Below are positions 40,488 through 48,496 of a DNA stretch of 64,000 nt, one piece after another. Made by a program: the position numbers and the translations under genes. The notes beneath the pieces were generated by a model. That model did no database searches. It was not told the DNA's origin and was given only the letters and a program-made list of their open reading frames with translations. Every line of letters starts with the position of its first letter. Position 1 is the stretch's first letter. The stretch comes from Kiritimatiellota bacterium (GTDB lineage: Bacteria; Verrucomicrobiota; Lentisphaeria; Oligosphaerales; JAADHN01): positions 1-64,000 of the forward strand of contig JAADHN010000087.1 in NCBI GenBank assembly GCA_013151865.1, in the 5' to 3' direction.

Positions 40488-42500
40488 TCACCGAACTCGG
40501 GTCGGTATGTACCGCCTGACGCGAGGGGCGAGCCCGGGGGCCAGCTCGACTGCGCGGGCGGCCCAGTGCCGGGCCATGGTCGTCTTGCCGTACCAATCGC
40601 AGAGCAGGGCGAGCCGAAAGCAATCCCGGGCCGCCCCCTTCCGTGGGTCCGCGTCTCCGTTGCCGGGAACTTTCGTGAGTTCGCGCCCGAGTCGGATCTT
40701 GATGTAATAACTGAAAAACTCCACAATCTGCCTGAACGACAGTTCACCCCAGCCAACTTGTCGGAGCCCGTCCGCGCCGGGCCCCTTTACGGCGATGCCG
40801 TTGTCATTGCAGAGCGGGACCGAGCCTTTCAACCGTCGTCCGTCCCGCAGTTCGATGCCGGTCTCGGACGCTTCGTAGGGAAGGTATTTCATGAGTTGCA
40901 CAAGGTAGGGCCGGCATCCTTTCAGGATCTCGAGCCGTTCTTCTTCCATCCGTCGCGCCTCAGGGGATTGCCGGGCCAAGTGGCGCGCCAATGCCGTCCG
41001 GACGCGGGCGAAATCCAAGTCTTCCGGCTGTGGCCTCGAGGAGATGTCCACCGTCGGCTCCCCGCCGCCGGACGCGGGAGAGTCGGCCGACAAGGACCGA
41101 CCGTCGGCGCCCGCGGTCTTGCCTCCGTTCGGCAAGACCCCGGTCGGGGGGGGGGGCGTTTCGGCGGTTTGCTGCGACGGGGGGGGGCTGTCGCGAGTCG
41201 CAGGGGCCGATGCCCTCCCCGGACGCGCCGCGGTTTCACCGGCTGCATTCTCCGGCGAGGAACGGGGTCCGCGGGCCTCCTGCCGCGGGGGCTTGTCCGA
41301 ACTCAGACGGCCCAGAAGCGGCTTCACATGTCGTGTGTACCACGGGGCCTGCCGCCGGACCCCGAGTATAAGGGCAGCTGCCGCCACCAAGACGCCGCTG
41401 GCCAAACCAAGATTCAATAGGAAAACACCCCGGGAAGTTCTCCGCCGCGAGCCGCGTCGCCGAACGGCGCCGTTGCCTCCCTGGCGCGTGACCAATACTC
41501 GGCGCGTCGATGCGCCGGACACGGCCCCGCCGACCCTCGAGCCAATCGCTGTCACAGGCGTCTTAAGAAATCGGTTGAGATCCGCGATGATCTCGGAATA
41601 ATCCACCGGTCGCTTGTCCGGAGCCTCTTCCATCATCCGCAGGATCAAGGCACTCACCGACGCCGGCACCCCCGCCCGCAACTCGGCTGGAGCAGGGGGC
41701 GGTCCGGAAGCCCGCACTTTCATTACGTCGGCAAAACCCGACCCGCACCACGGCGGACGCCCCGTGACCAAATGGTAGAAAACGACGCCCAGGCTGAAGA
41801 TGTCCCCCCGAACATCTTCCTCGGCGGACAGAATTCGTTCCGGACTGGCATAACCCGGCGTGATAAAACGGGCCTGTCCGGGCCCCTGGGATGGACCGCC
41901 CGCTTCAAGCGCTTGGGCCAGGCCGAAATCACCGACCTTCACGTTCCCGTCGCCGTCGAGCAAGATGTTCGCCGGCTTAACGTCGTGATGCATGACCCCG
42001 CGCCGAAACGCGGCATCAAGGCCCTTAGCCGCATCTCGCACGTAGCGCATACAGGTCTGCAATGGGATCGAGGCCCCGTGTTGCTCGATCTGCGCCCCCA
42101 AAGATCCGCCCGCCAGATACTGCATCACCAGGTACGGGTGTGATTCCTCCGCTCCGGACGAATAGATCGGCGCCACATTCGGGTGGTTGACCGCCGCCGC
42201 ACGCCGGGCCGCCTCGAGGAACTGGGATACACACGCCGGGTCCGCGTGCATTTCCGCACGCAACACTTTTACCGCAACTTCCCGGTCCAGAGTGATGTGA
42301 AGTGCCCGGTAAACCCGCGCCATGCCGCCGGAACCGATGAGTTCCTCCAGCATGAACTCGCCAAAACGCCGAGGAACGATTACCTCCACCCGACACGACG
42401 GACAGGGAAAACGATGGAAGGAAGGAAGATCGCTGACGTCCAGCTTCTGCCCGCAACCCGGACAATGAATTTTGAGGACCTTCGATGCTTCTCCCGTCAT
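40488..42500 (-). CDS. Membrane Ser/Thr protein kinase with N-terminal zinc ribbon
   Basis: A 670-residue Hanks-type kinase. An N-terminal zinc ribbon (CPGC at 13-16, CPSC at 33-36) precedes the kinase domain at about 46-312: glycine loop GSGGMARVY, Lys78 in VAVKV, catalytic HHDVKPAN (Asp173; the usual HRD Arg is His) and DFG Asp191. A basic stretch leads into one membrane helix at about 358-380. The outer part has a Pro/Ser/Gly linker, including two poly-proline runs encoded by long C tracts, and a small C-terminal domain I do not recognise (IELRDGRRLKGSVPL). Such kinases are abundant in planctomycetes and relatives. The start at 42500 has GAGGAG nine bases upstream. Confidence 0.93.
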   Translation of the reverse strand: MTGEASKVLKIHCPGCGQKLDVSDLPSFHRFPCPSCRVEVIVPRRFGEFMLEELIGSGGMARVYRALHITLDREVAVKVLRAEMHADPACVSQFLEAARRAAAVNHPNVAPIYSSGAEESHPYLVMQYLAGGSLGAQIEQHGASIPLQTCMRYVRDAAKGLDAAFRRGVMHHDVKPANILLDGDGNVKVGDFGLAQALEAGGPSQGPGQARFITPGYASPERILSAEEDVRGDIFSLGVVFYHLVTGRPPWCGSGFADVMKVRASGPPPAPAELRAGVPASVSALILRMMEEAPDKRPVDYSEIIADLNRFLKTPVTAIGSRVGGAVSGASTRRVLVTRQGGNGAVRRRGSRRRTSRGVFLLNLGLASGVLVAAAALILGVRRQAPWYTRHVKPLLGRLSSDKPPRQEARGPRSSPENAAGETAARPGRASAPATRDSPPPSQQTAETPPPPTGVLPNGGKTAGADGRSLSADSPASGGGEPTVDISSRPQPEDLDFARVRTALARHLARQSPEARRMEEERLEILKGCRPYLVQLMKYLPYEASETGIELRDGRRLKGSVPLCNDNGIAVKGPGADGLRQVGWGELSFRQIVEFFSYYIKIRLGRELTKVPGNGDADPRKGAARDCFRLALLCDWYGKTTMARHWAARAVELAPGLAPRVRRYIPTRVR
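41146..41187. repeat. Two long G tracts inside the kinase gene
   Basis: Eleven consecutive G at 41146-41156 and nine at 41179-41187 on the plus strand, read as proline codons in the kinase linker. Both lie between the membrane helix and the C-terminal domain. Confidence 0.9.
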
Positions 42501-43061
42501 GGACGAGTTCTCCTCGCGATCAACGCATCGATCTGTCGCCTGGCGGGGAGGCCGGAAACAAACTTCCCACGACGCCGCCCCCGGCCCCAACCTCTGCCGC
42601 AAATCCCGGGGCCGGCACCAGGTACCATGCCCTCCCGCCGACCGGAATTCCAGTCCCGGTAAGGCCGCTCCGGCCCCGGCGTGCCCTCCCGGTCTCCGGC
42701 AATCGAGAATGCCGGGAGTCTCACCGGTCGCATCGCCGCGTGCGTTGTTTTCGGCACAGCGCAGCTCTCCGAGTGTGTCATTTGGGCACGACAGGAATAT
42801 GCTGTTTGTTGATGGCTTGCCGTGCTGTGTGCCAGGATGACGCATTAAACGGTTCATTGCAACGATTCAAGATACTATGGAACTAGCTGGTCGACAGTAT
42901 GTTCAAGAAGTCATAGCAATTATGGCATGTGTGATGCTTTGGTTCCGATGCGTAGACAAGTTGATTCTCCGGCCCACATACTTTGTGGGGTGGGTCCACA
43001 CAGTGGGCCCGACAGACAGCGAGAAGCAAACGAAAGAAGTGACAGAAAGGAGGTGGTACCC
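42501..43061. other. Divergent intergenic region with hsp20 leader
   Basis: A 561-base region between the kinase and the first hsp20 gene. The half next to hsp20 (about 42830-43060) is clearly richer in A and T than its surroundings and includes the structured leader listed separately. A TACTAT at 42873-42878 might be a -10 element. No CIRCE element and no good heat-shock sigma-32 promoter was found. A 67-codon frame at 42877 lacks a ribosome site. Confidence 0.5.
42971..43009 (+). promoter_or_regulatory. Structured leader hairpin upstream of the hsp20 genes
   Basis: A two-tier hairpin. An outer stem GGCCCAC/GTGGGCC (42971-42977 with 43003-43009) encloses an inner stem TGTGG/CCACA (42984-42988 with 42996-43000) with a seven-base loop. 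It ends about 40 bases before the strong ribosome site of the first hsp20 gene. It could be a leader RNA element or a weak terminator-like structure; it does not sequester the ribosome site in an obvious way. Confidence 0.45.
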
Positions 43062-43502
43062 ATGTTGTGGCCGACACTGACAGGACGTGGATGGAACCCA
43101 TGGGCGGAACTCGAGCGGCTCCAGCGCGAGATGAACCGGTTGTTCGAGTCGTATTCCGGGAACGCGGCGCCGAGCGAGTTTCCAGCCGTGAACATCTGGA
43201 CCAACAGCGATGGGGTCGTCCTCACCGCCGAGGTCCCGGGCATCAAGACAGAGGATTTGGACATCGCTGTTCAAGACGACACCGTCACCATTCGCGGCAG
43301 TCGTCCGCGGGAAGAACTTAAGGATGGCGAGACTTGGCTCCGCCGGGAACGCGGCGCCGGGGCCTTTGTCCGCTCGTTCTCTCTTCCGTTCTCGGTGGAC
43401 GCGGACAAAGTGACGGCAACGTATCGGAACGGGGTCCTCGAACTGACGCTCCCCCGGGCCGAAGCCGACAAGCCCAAAAGAATCGCCGTGAATACCGAAT
43501 GA
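43062..43502 (+). CDS. Small heat-shock protein (Hsp20), first of three
   Basis: ATP-independent holdase that traps unfolding proteins. The 146-residue protein has a short N-terminal arm (WAELERLQREMNRLFESY), the alpha-crystallin domain from FPAVNIWTNSDGVV to about residue 125, the AEVPGIKTEDLDI stretch typical of bacterial class A members, and the GVLELTLPRAE motif. The tail has IAVNTE. An unusually strong AAGGAGGTGG precedes the ATG. Two further hsp20 genes follow in the same direction. Confidence 0.95.
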   Translation: MLWPTLTGRGWNPWAELERLQREMNRLFESYSGNAAPSEFPAVNIWTNSDGVVLTAEVPGIKTEDLDIAVQDDTVTIRGSRPREELKDGETWLRRERGAGAFVRSFSLPFSVDADKVTATYRNGVLELTLPRAEADKPKRIAVNTE

Positions 43503-43669
43503 AGGGTGCACTGCGCGCCGCTTGAGACGCAAGCCACGCGAAGCGGCACCACCCAGTATCCAGTCCGATGTGTCTCTGAATTGTCTGGACAGCATACCAG
43601 CGGTTCGGCAAACGAGCGTTCTCCGGACAGTTTCGAGACAATCAGCAAGCAGCAAGGAGGTGAGGCGCC

Positions 43670-44068
43670 ATGGCAGATCAACTTCAAAAACGTCCCACGG
43701 AACAACCTGTCAAGATGCAGGAGAAAGCGGAGCAAACTCCGCTCTATGCACCGGACGTGGACATCTTCGAACGGGAAGATGCGTATGTCATCGTCGCCGA
43801 CGTTCCAGGAGTTGACCGGGACAGCGTCGAAATCGACCTGGATCGGAATGTCCTCACGCTCCGGGCCCACTTGGCGACCGGGGCGCCGGAAGGATACGAA
43901 CTCACTTACCGAGAATATCGCAGCGGCGACTTTGAGCGCGTCTTTACCCTCGGCAATGAAATCGACCGCGACGCAGTCGAGGCGTCGATCCGCGACGGTG
44001 TCCTGCGTTTGACACTGCCCAAAGTCACGGAAGCCAAACCACGAAAGATCACGGTCCAGGCAGGCTGA
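43670..44068 (+). CDS. Small heat-shock protein (Hsp20), second of three
   Basis: The 132-residue protein has a Gln/Lys-rich N-terminal arm and a crystallin domain that begins at YAPDVDIFEREDAYVIVADVP. It differs from its neighbours by a YREYRSGDFERVFTL segment, and it lacks the long N-terminal helix. That combination resembles the HspQ-unrelated, Hsp16.6-like partner type that assembles with class A proteins. It ends GVLRLTLPKVTEAKPRKITVQ. The ribosome site is AAGGAGG. The 167-base gap before it has no terminator. Confidence 0.94.
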   Translation: MADQLQKRPTEQPVKMQEKAEQTPLYAPDVDIFEREDAYVIVADVPGVDRDSVEIDLDRNVLTLRAHLATGAPEGYELTYREYRSGDFERVFTLGNEIDRDAVEASIRDGVLRLTLPKVTEAKPRKITVQAG

Positions 44069-44101
44069 CCCGAGGGCCGGAACGGAAAGGAGGTGATTGA
44101 C

Positions 44102-44638
44102 ATGTCGATCCGAGATCTCATGCCGATCCGACGCAATCGCGTCGACGCTCTGCCGGACCGCCGGCGCCGATTCCGGAACGAAACATCGCCTTTTCTGACT
44201 CTGCACCGCGAAATGGACCGGCTTTTCGAGGAGTTGATGGCGGACTTCTTCCCGGCGCCTCGGCGGCGCTGGTTCGGACGGGGGACCGGTATCGACGAGG
44301 AGCCGTTCCTGCCGGCGGTCGATGTGAGAGAGAAAGCACGGTCCGTCGTGGTCACGGCGGAACTGCCCGGCGTTGACGAGAAAGACATCGAAGTCCGCTT
44401 GGACGGGGACACTCTCATCATCCGCGGCGAGAAACATGAAGAAAAGGAAGACGCAGAAAACGGTTGGTTCCGCTCGGAGCGCTCGTACGGGGCGTTCGTG
44501 CGATCCGTTCCGCTTCCCGCGGAAGTCGATCCGGAACGGGCCGAGGCCAGCTTCCGACGCGGTGTGCTCAAGGTGACGCTGCCCAAACTCAAGACGGCAC
44601 GAGATGACGGCCGGCGGATCGAAGTCAAAACCGCATGA
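44102..44638 (+). CDS. Small heat-shock protein (Hsp20), third of three
   Basis: The 178-residue protein is the longest of the trio. Its N-terminal arm is basic (RRNRVDALPDRRRRFRNE) and includes TLHREMDRLFEELMADFF. The crystallin domain runs from FLPAVDVREKARSVVV through AELPGVDEKDIEV to GVLKVTLPKLK. The start is ATG 44102 with AAGGAGG upstream; a GTG three codons earlier overlaps that site and is unlikely. It is followed by a strong hairpin. Confidence 0.95.
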   Translation: MSIRDLMPIRRNRVDALPDRRRRFRNETSPFLTLHREMDRLFEELMADFFPAPRRRWFGRGTGIDEEPFLPAVDVREKARSVVVTAELPGVDEKDIEVRLDGDTLIIRGEKHEEKEDAENGWFRSERSYGAFVRSVPLPAEVDPERAEASFRRGVLKVTLPKLKTARDDGRRIEVKTA

Positions 44639-44661
44639 TTCCATCCCGTATCGGTCCCCAT

Positions 44662-44685
44662 CCCCGGGGCCATTTGGCCCCGGGG
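44662..44685 (+). terminator. Hairpin after the hsp20 cluster
   Basis: A perfect ten-base stem CCCCGGGGCC/GGCCCCGGGG with an ATTT loop, 24 bases after the third hsp20 stop. There is no U-tract, so it may need help or mainly protect the 3' end. Confidence 0.6.
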
Positions 44686-44765
44686 AACGCCGCTCGTGCT
44701 GAATAACGCGCCCGGAGGCGGCCGTTTCTCCGTCAGACTGATCGCATGTTCCATCCCGGAGCGCG

Positions 44766-44800
44766 AAGTGCCCGCCACGCTTCAGGCGTGGCGGGCACTT
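44766..44800. terminator. Long perfect hairpin, likely intrinsic terminator
   Basis: A 15-base perfect stem, AAGTGCCCGCCACGC pairing with GCGTGGCGGGCACTT across a five-base loop, followed by TTA. The A and T ends allow action in both directions. It separates the hsp20 cluster from cysH. Confidence 0.75.
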
Positions 44801-44893
44801 TTACTTTCCGGCTGGCGGGGGCATTCAAGCGGCCGCGGCGGGTCGCCGGAACCAGACTCACCGGGCGCACACGTTTTTTAAAGGTGCATCGAC

Positions 44894-44921
44894 TTGACAT
44901 GGCCCGGACAGAGCGTATAGT
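44894..44921 (+). promoter_or_regulatory. Consensus sigma-70 promoter of cysH
   Basis: A perfect TTGACA, a 16-base spacer and TATAGT (five of six). It is the best promoter in the window and lies 79 bases before the cysH start. Confidence 0.75.
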
Positions 44922-44999
44922 TGGTTTCATCGATCAACATATAGTACTTTTCGGCCGGGCGGTGCACCGGACGAAGAGCGGCCCGGAATCGAGGGTCAA

Positions 45000-45731
45000 A
45001 TGAAGACGACGGCGACACAATTGAACAAGCGCGATGAACTCGGCCTTGCGGGGCTGGGCTCGATGCCGGCGGAGGAAGTGCTGAGCTGGGCCTTTGAACG
45101 ATTCCACCCGAGGATCGCCCTGGCCAGCAGCTTTCAGCACTGCGTTCTGATTCACATGGCGCTGCAAGTGCGTCCTGACGTTACGGTGTTTTCGATCGAC
45201 ACCGGGCGACTCCCTGAGGAAACGTATGAATGCGCTCGAGCGGTGGAAGACCGTTTCGGTATCAGGGTCCGCTGGTATTTTCCCGAGCGCGACGCATTGG
45301 AACGGCTGGTTCGGGAAAAGGGCGTCTTTTCATTTCGGCGATCCCCTGAGGACAGGCGGGAATGCTGTCGTATTCGTAAGGTGGAGCCGTTGACCCGGGC
45401 ACTCCAGGGCTTGGATGCCTGGATTACCGGGCTGCGACGCGACCAGGGCGGACATCGGGGAAATGTGGAAAAGGTGGAACGCGACGACGCTCATGGCGGG
45501 GTCGTTAAGATTAATCCGCTGGCAGACTGGACGTGGGAACAGGTTCGCGAGTACGAGCGAATTCACGATCTTCCCTACAACAAGCTGTTCGACCGAGGAT
45601 ACACTTCGATCGGATGTGTCTGCTGTACACGAGCGCTCGCACCGGGGGAACACCCTCGGGCGGGACGGTGGTGGTGGGAACAGGGCGTACACAAAGAGTG
45701 CGGACTGCACGTGCCGAACTGGAACATCTAA
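45000..45731 (+). CDS. cysH: APS reductase (iron-sulfur, assimilatory)
   Basis: Reduces adenylyl sulfate to sulfite in sulfate assimilation. The 243-residue protein has SSFQHCVLIHM near the N-terminus. It has the paired Cys122-Cys123 in RRECCRIRK and Cys206/Cys209 in GCVCCT; these four cysteines bind a 4Fe-4S cluster and mark the APS-using type rather than the PAPS-using one. Catalytic Cys234 lies in the C-terminal KECGLH motif. An extra cysteine (Cys208) sits inside the second pair. GAGGGT lies five bases before the ATG. cysK follows 450 bases later on the same strand; no sulfate adenylyltransferase or sulfite reductase is in the window. Confidence 0.95.
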   Translation: MKTTATQLNKRDELGLAGLGSMPAEEVLSWAFERFHPRIALASSFQHCVLIHMALQVRPDVTVFSIDTGRLPEETYECARAVEDRFGIRVRWYFPERDALERLVREKGVFSFRRSPEDRRECCRIRKVEPLTRALQGLDAWITGLRRDQGGHRGNVEKVERDDAHGGVVKINPLADWTWEQVREYERIHDLPYNKLFDRGYTSIGCVCCTRALAPGEHPRAGRWWWEQGVHKECGLHVPNWNI

Positions 45732-46180
45732 TTCGCGGTGATGGGCCGTGCCCGCGCCGCGTGACCCGCCGGCTGTACACGAGGCAAAGGCAGTCCCTCC
45801 ACGGACAGGAGAGCGACTGACATAAAGAAGTGCGCGGTCCCGTGCGGGCACGATTCTGTGCGAGGTTCGCGATTACAGGTTGCCGTTGCGCTTTTGCTCT
45901 ATTACCATGGTGCCTGCGTGCCCGTCGCGTCGGGTCAGGAGTGCGAAAGGCGGGCTGGGACAGCCTTTTGCTCTCCCTCTTGGCCGTCGCTTCGTGCGGT
46001 TCGTGGTGGGGACGCGGGCGCCCTCCGGGTGCGTCTGTTGCGAACCCGGGAATGGCGAAGCGCCCCGCAAGCCGTGTTTTCTCCGGCGTCGGACAATGAA
46101 GCGACACACCCTTCGGCGGGACACGCGAAGCCCCATGCGGGCCGGTAGCCACGACCGCCTCTAAACAGGGAGACAGAGCC
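45732..46180. other. Intergenic region between cysH and cysK, element copy A
   Basis: A 449-base gap. Its right third carries copy A of a short repeated element (46065-46111, with weaker similarity back to about 46020). No SAM riboswitch or T-box was seen. A TATTAC near 45900 could be part of a cysK promoter but lacks a good -35. Confidence 0.5.
46065..46111 (-). repeat. Short repeated element, copy A
   Basis: Identical to 48391-48437 at 41 of 47 positions without gaps. All six differences are transitions, and five of them fall on third codon positions of one minus-strand frame reading [13 protein letters not shown] from GTG 46107. Weaker similarity, including a shared CCCTCCGGG and TTCGC block, extends about 45 bases to the left. 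Confidence 0.7.
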
Positions 46181-47125
46181 ATGCGTATCTTGACGGACAA
46201 TTCATTCGCTATCGGCGGCACTCCTCTGGTGCGGCTCCATCGACTGGGCGGCAATCACGCCACCGTCCTCGGGAAGATCGAGGCTCGCAATCCATCGTTC
46301 TCGGTGAAATGCCGGATCGGCGCCAACATGATCTGGGATGCCGAAAAGCGAGGCCTGCTCAAGGAGGGAATGCAGGTGATCGAACCCACCAGCGGCAACA
46401 CCGGCATTGCATTGGCTTTTGTCGGCGCCGCCCGGGGATACAAGGTGACCCTGACCATGCCGGAAACGATGAGCGTCGAACGCCGAAAAGTATTGAAGGC
46501 GTTGGGGGCCGACCTGGTTTTGACACCGGGCGACAGAGGGATGCCCGGCGCCATCGAGAAGGCGCAGCAGATCCTCCACGAATCCCCGGACCGGTTCTTC
46601 ATGCCGCAACAGTTCCGCAATCCGGCCAACCCCGACATTCATTTCCGGACGACCGGCCCGGAAATCTGGGCTGATACCGACGGAAAAGTGGATGTCCTGG
46701 TGGCGGGAGTCGGCACCGGCGGGACCATTACGGGGGTATCGCGGTATTTCAAGCAGGAAAAGGGGCGGCGGATCCTCACCGTGGCCGTTGAACCTGCGGC
46801 AAGCCCCGTGATCACCCAGACTTTGGCGGGACAACCGGTTTGCCCCGGTCCTCACAAGATCCAAGGCATCGGCGCCGGGTTCATTCCCGAGGTGCTCGAC
46901 CTTTCTCTTGTTGATCGAGTAGAAACTGTTCGAGACGAAGAAGCCCTCGAGACGGCCAGGCGCCTGGCCGTCGACGAAGGGATTCTTGCCGGTATCTCGA
47001 GCGGCGCCGCCGTCGCGGTCGCGGCGCGCTTGGCGGCCGATCCCGCCTTTGAAGGACAAACCATCGTGGCCATTCTCCCCGATTCCGGAGAACGCTACCT
47101 CTCGGCCGGTCTCTACCCGGAATGA
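46181..47125 (+). CDS. cysK: Cysteine synthase A (O-acetylserine sulfhydrylase)
   Basis: Makes cysteine from O-acetylserine and sulfide with pyridoxal phosphate. The 314-residue protein has Lys43 in [14 protein letters not shown], the substrate loop [12 protein letters not shown], the phosphate loop [10 protein letters not shown] and [10 protein letters not shown] near the end. The wording around the lysine (SVKCRIG rather than SVKDRIG) is that of the gammaproteobacterial CysK, and similarity to that group runs along the whole chain. GGGAGA lies before the ATG. A strong bidirectional terminator follows. Confidence 0.96.
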   Translation: MRILTDNSFAIGGTPLVRLHRLGGNHATVLGKIEARNPSFSVKCRIGANMIWDAEKRGLLKEGMQVIEPTSGNTGIALAFVGAARGYKVTLTMPETMSVERRKVLKALGADLVLTPGDRGMPGAIEKAQQILHESPDRFFMPQQFRNPANPDIHFRTTGPEIWADTDGKVDVLVAGVGTGGTITGVSRYFKQEKGRRILTVAVEPAASPVITQTLAGQPVCPGPHKIQGIGAGFIPEVLDLSLVDRVETVRDEEALETARRLAVDEGILAGISSGAAVAVAARLAADPAFEGQTIVAILPDSGERYLSAGLYPE

Positions 47126-47171
47126 GGCGGAGCCGCGGCCGGCAGCTTATCGCGTGGAGTGAATCGACAAG

Positions 47172-47203
47172 AAAGGCCGCCGGGGATGATCCCGGCGGCC
47201 TTT
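47172..47203. terminator. Bidirectional terminator between cysK and the pseudopilin gene
   Basis: A 13-base perfect stem, AAAGGCCGCCGGG against CCCGGCGGCCTTT, with a six-base loop. It lies between two converging genes and its A/T ends serve either strand. Confidence 0.85.
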
Positions 47204-47238
47204 CACGTTTCTGGGTGCTTTGAATCTGGCGGTGCGTA

Positions 47239-47931
47239 TCAGTCGTTCGGGGTGATCGTCCAAATGCCGACCGCCGCCTGTCCGGTGGCGCGTTGGGGAC
47301 TGATGCCCGTCCGCTTGTACCACTTGACGTGCCAATCGCAGAACAGGACGTTGGCGCCGTCATTGTGCCGGTAGGTGTCCGGCCAGTTGCCGGTGGCACT
47401 GGGCCAGATGTTGGGCGGAGAGGCCACTACGCACGCGCTGTCCGTGGCGGCAAGCGTGCCGGACGGATCTTTGATTTCCACTGTTTTTCGGTTCGAGGGT
47501 ACGGGCCACGGATTGAGGAGCGTCGTATTCCCCCAGTTGGTGCCGTACCCGGCCCGGAAGCGCCAGTAGGTGTTGCCGCAACCGCAATTCGTGCCGCCGC
47601 CGGTCCAATTGACGGCCGGCCGCGTCCGAATCGTCCCCGTGTAGGCCGGGCACACCCAAACTCGCATGTCCTCGATGTAACTCTTCAGAAAAAAGGACGT
47701 CCACACAACCCCCTGGTCCCAACCAGCGGCATTCGGTGCGATGCGTTCGTCGCAATCCGACGCGTACATGGCGTACCCGAGACCAATCTGTTTCAGGTTG
47801 GCCGAGCAGTTGGCCTGTAAGGCCTTGGCCTTGGCCTTCTGCAAGGCCGGCAACAGCATGCTCGCCAAAATGGCGATGATCGCAATGACCACCAGCAATT
47901 CGATCAGGGTGAAGTTCCGTTTTCGTTGCAT
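47239..47931 (-). CDS. Type II secretion/type IV pilin-like pseudopilin
   Basis: The 230-residue protein starts with a short basic leader and [17 protein letters not shown], the prepilin peptidase and N-methylation site followed by the pilin helix. Residue -1 is Asn rather than Gly, as often in Lentisphaerota. The rest is a compact extracellular domain with several Cys (CPAY, NCGCG) and ends with [18 protein letters not shown], the H-x-DG-like signature of the large pseudopilin families in PVC bacteria. These proteins occur in many copies per genome and are thought to present or secrete surface proteins. GAGGAG precedes the ATG. No other secretion gene is adjacent. Confidence 0.92.
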   Translation of the reverse strand: MQRKRNFTLIELLVVIAIIAILASMLLPALQKAKAKALQANCSANLKQIGLGYAMYASDCDERIAPNAAGWDQGVVWTSFFLKSYIEDMRVWVCPAYTGTIRTRPAVNWTGGGTNCGCGNTYWRFRAGYGTNWGNTTLLNPWPVPSNRKTVEIKDPSGTLAATDSACVVASPPNIWPSATGNWPDTYRHNDGANVLFCDWHVKWYKRTGISPQRATGQAAVGIWTITPND

Positions 47932-48030
47932 GATGCGTTCTCCTCAAATGTGTTCGATTTTCGGCTGGACTTGCCGCAGGCCCCTGAAACAACGATTGGA
48001 CGCGGCTCACACCACGTCCTGAGCAGCATT

Positions 48031-48059
48031 ACCTTAACGAACGAATACAGACGTGTCAA
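48031..48059 (-). promoter_or_regulatory. Promoter of the pseudopilin gene
   Basis: On the minus strand a perfect TTGACA, 17 bases, then TAAGGT. The -35 is perfect; the -10 is poor. The leader would be about 95 bases. Confidence 0.5.
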
Positions 48060-48390
48060 GCCTCTTCTGACTTTTCCGTTCCGTTTTGCCGGCCTCCCCT
48101 CGGGTTTTGGCCGGGCCACGCCGGGGGGGCAGTTGCGGGGCCGGCAACCATGAAAAGCCCGCTCCCTTTTCCTTCGGCCTTCCGTCCTCGTCCCCGAACC
48201 TCAACCCGCTCGATGGGAGGGGGCTCGCAACCAGTTCCCGGACGCCGGTCCATTAGAACAAGCGCGCGATAACCCCCACACATAAAAAGGAGAGCGTCCA
48301 ACTCTCCGGAGAGTGGGAGGTTCGCGTCCTGTCGTTCTGTTCGGCTCACGGGGCCGCTCGCCCCTCCGGGTTCGCCGATCGCGAACGTCT

Positions 48391-48437
48391 CCACAAGTCG
48401 TGTTTTTTCCGGTGTTGGGCAATGAAGCGACACACCC
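48391..48437 (-). repeat. Short repeated element, copy B
   Basis: The partner of 46065-46111. The minus-strand frame again reads [13 protein letters not shown] from GTG 48433, preceded by GAAGGGGT and an in-frame TGA two codons before the GTG. Five of the six differences from copy A keep the amino acid. Confidence 0.7.
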
Positions 48438-48496
48438 CTTCAACGGATTCCCCAAGTACGTGCGGGGGGCGGACGCGCCCCAAGAAACATCGGAGG

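Larger units (their letters stand above)
44639..44999. other. Intergenic region with two terminators and the cysH promoter
   Basis: A 361-base gap that is well explained: two strong hairpins behind the hsp20 genes and a consensus promoter plus 79-base leader in front of cysH. An 86-codon plus-strand frame across it is not supported. Confidence 0.7.
47932..48496. other. Intergenic region with pseudopilin promoter, element copy B
   Basis: A 565-base gap between two minus-strand genes. It holds a promoter for the pseudopilin gene (48031-48059) and copy B of the repeated element (48391-48437). A 125-codon minus-strand frame from GTG 48433 starts inside copy B; only its first dozen codons show evidence of conservation. 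Confidence 0.5.

Noticed and set aside
42877-43080. A 67-codon plus-strand frame before hsp20
   Set aside because: No ribosome site, overlaps the structured leader and the first hsp20 start, and composition is not protein-like.
44102-44638. A GTG start at 44093 for the third hsp20 gene
   Set aside because: It falls within the ribosome site that serves the ATG at 44102.
45732-46180. A possible SAM riboswitch or T-box before cysK
   Set aside because: None of the conserved core sequences of either class is present on the plus strand.
45511-46254. A 247-codon minus-strand frame across cysK and cysH
   Set aside because: It overlaps the starts and ends of two clear genes and is open because of high GC. 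Only the 13 codons in the repeated element show any sign of selection.
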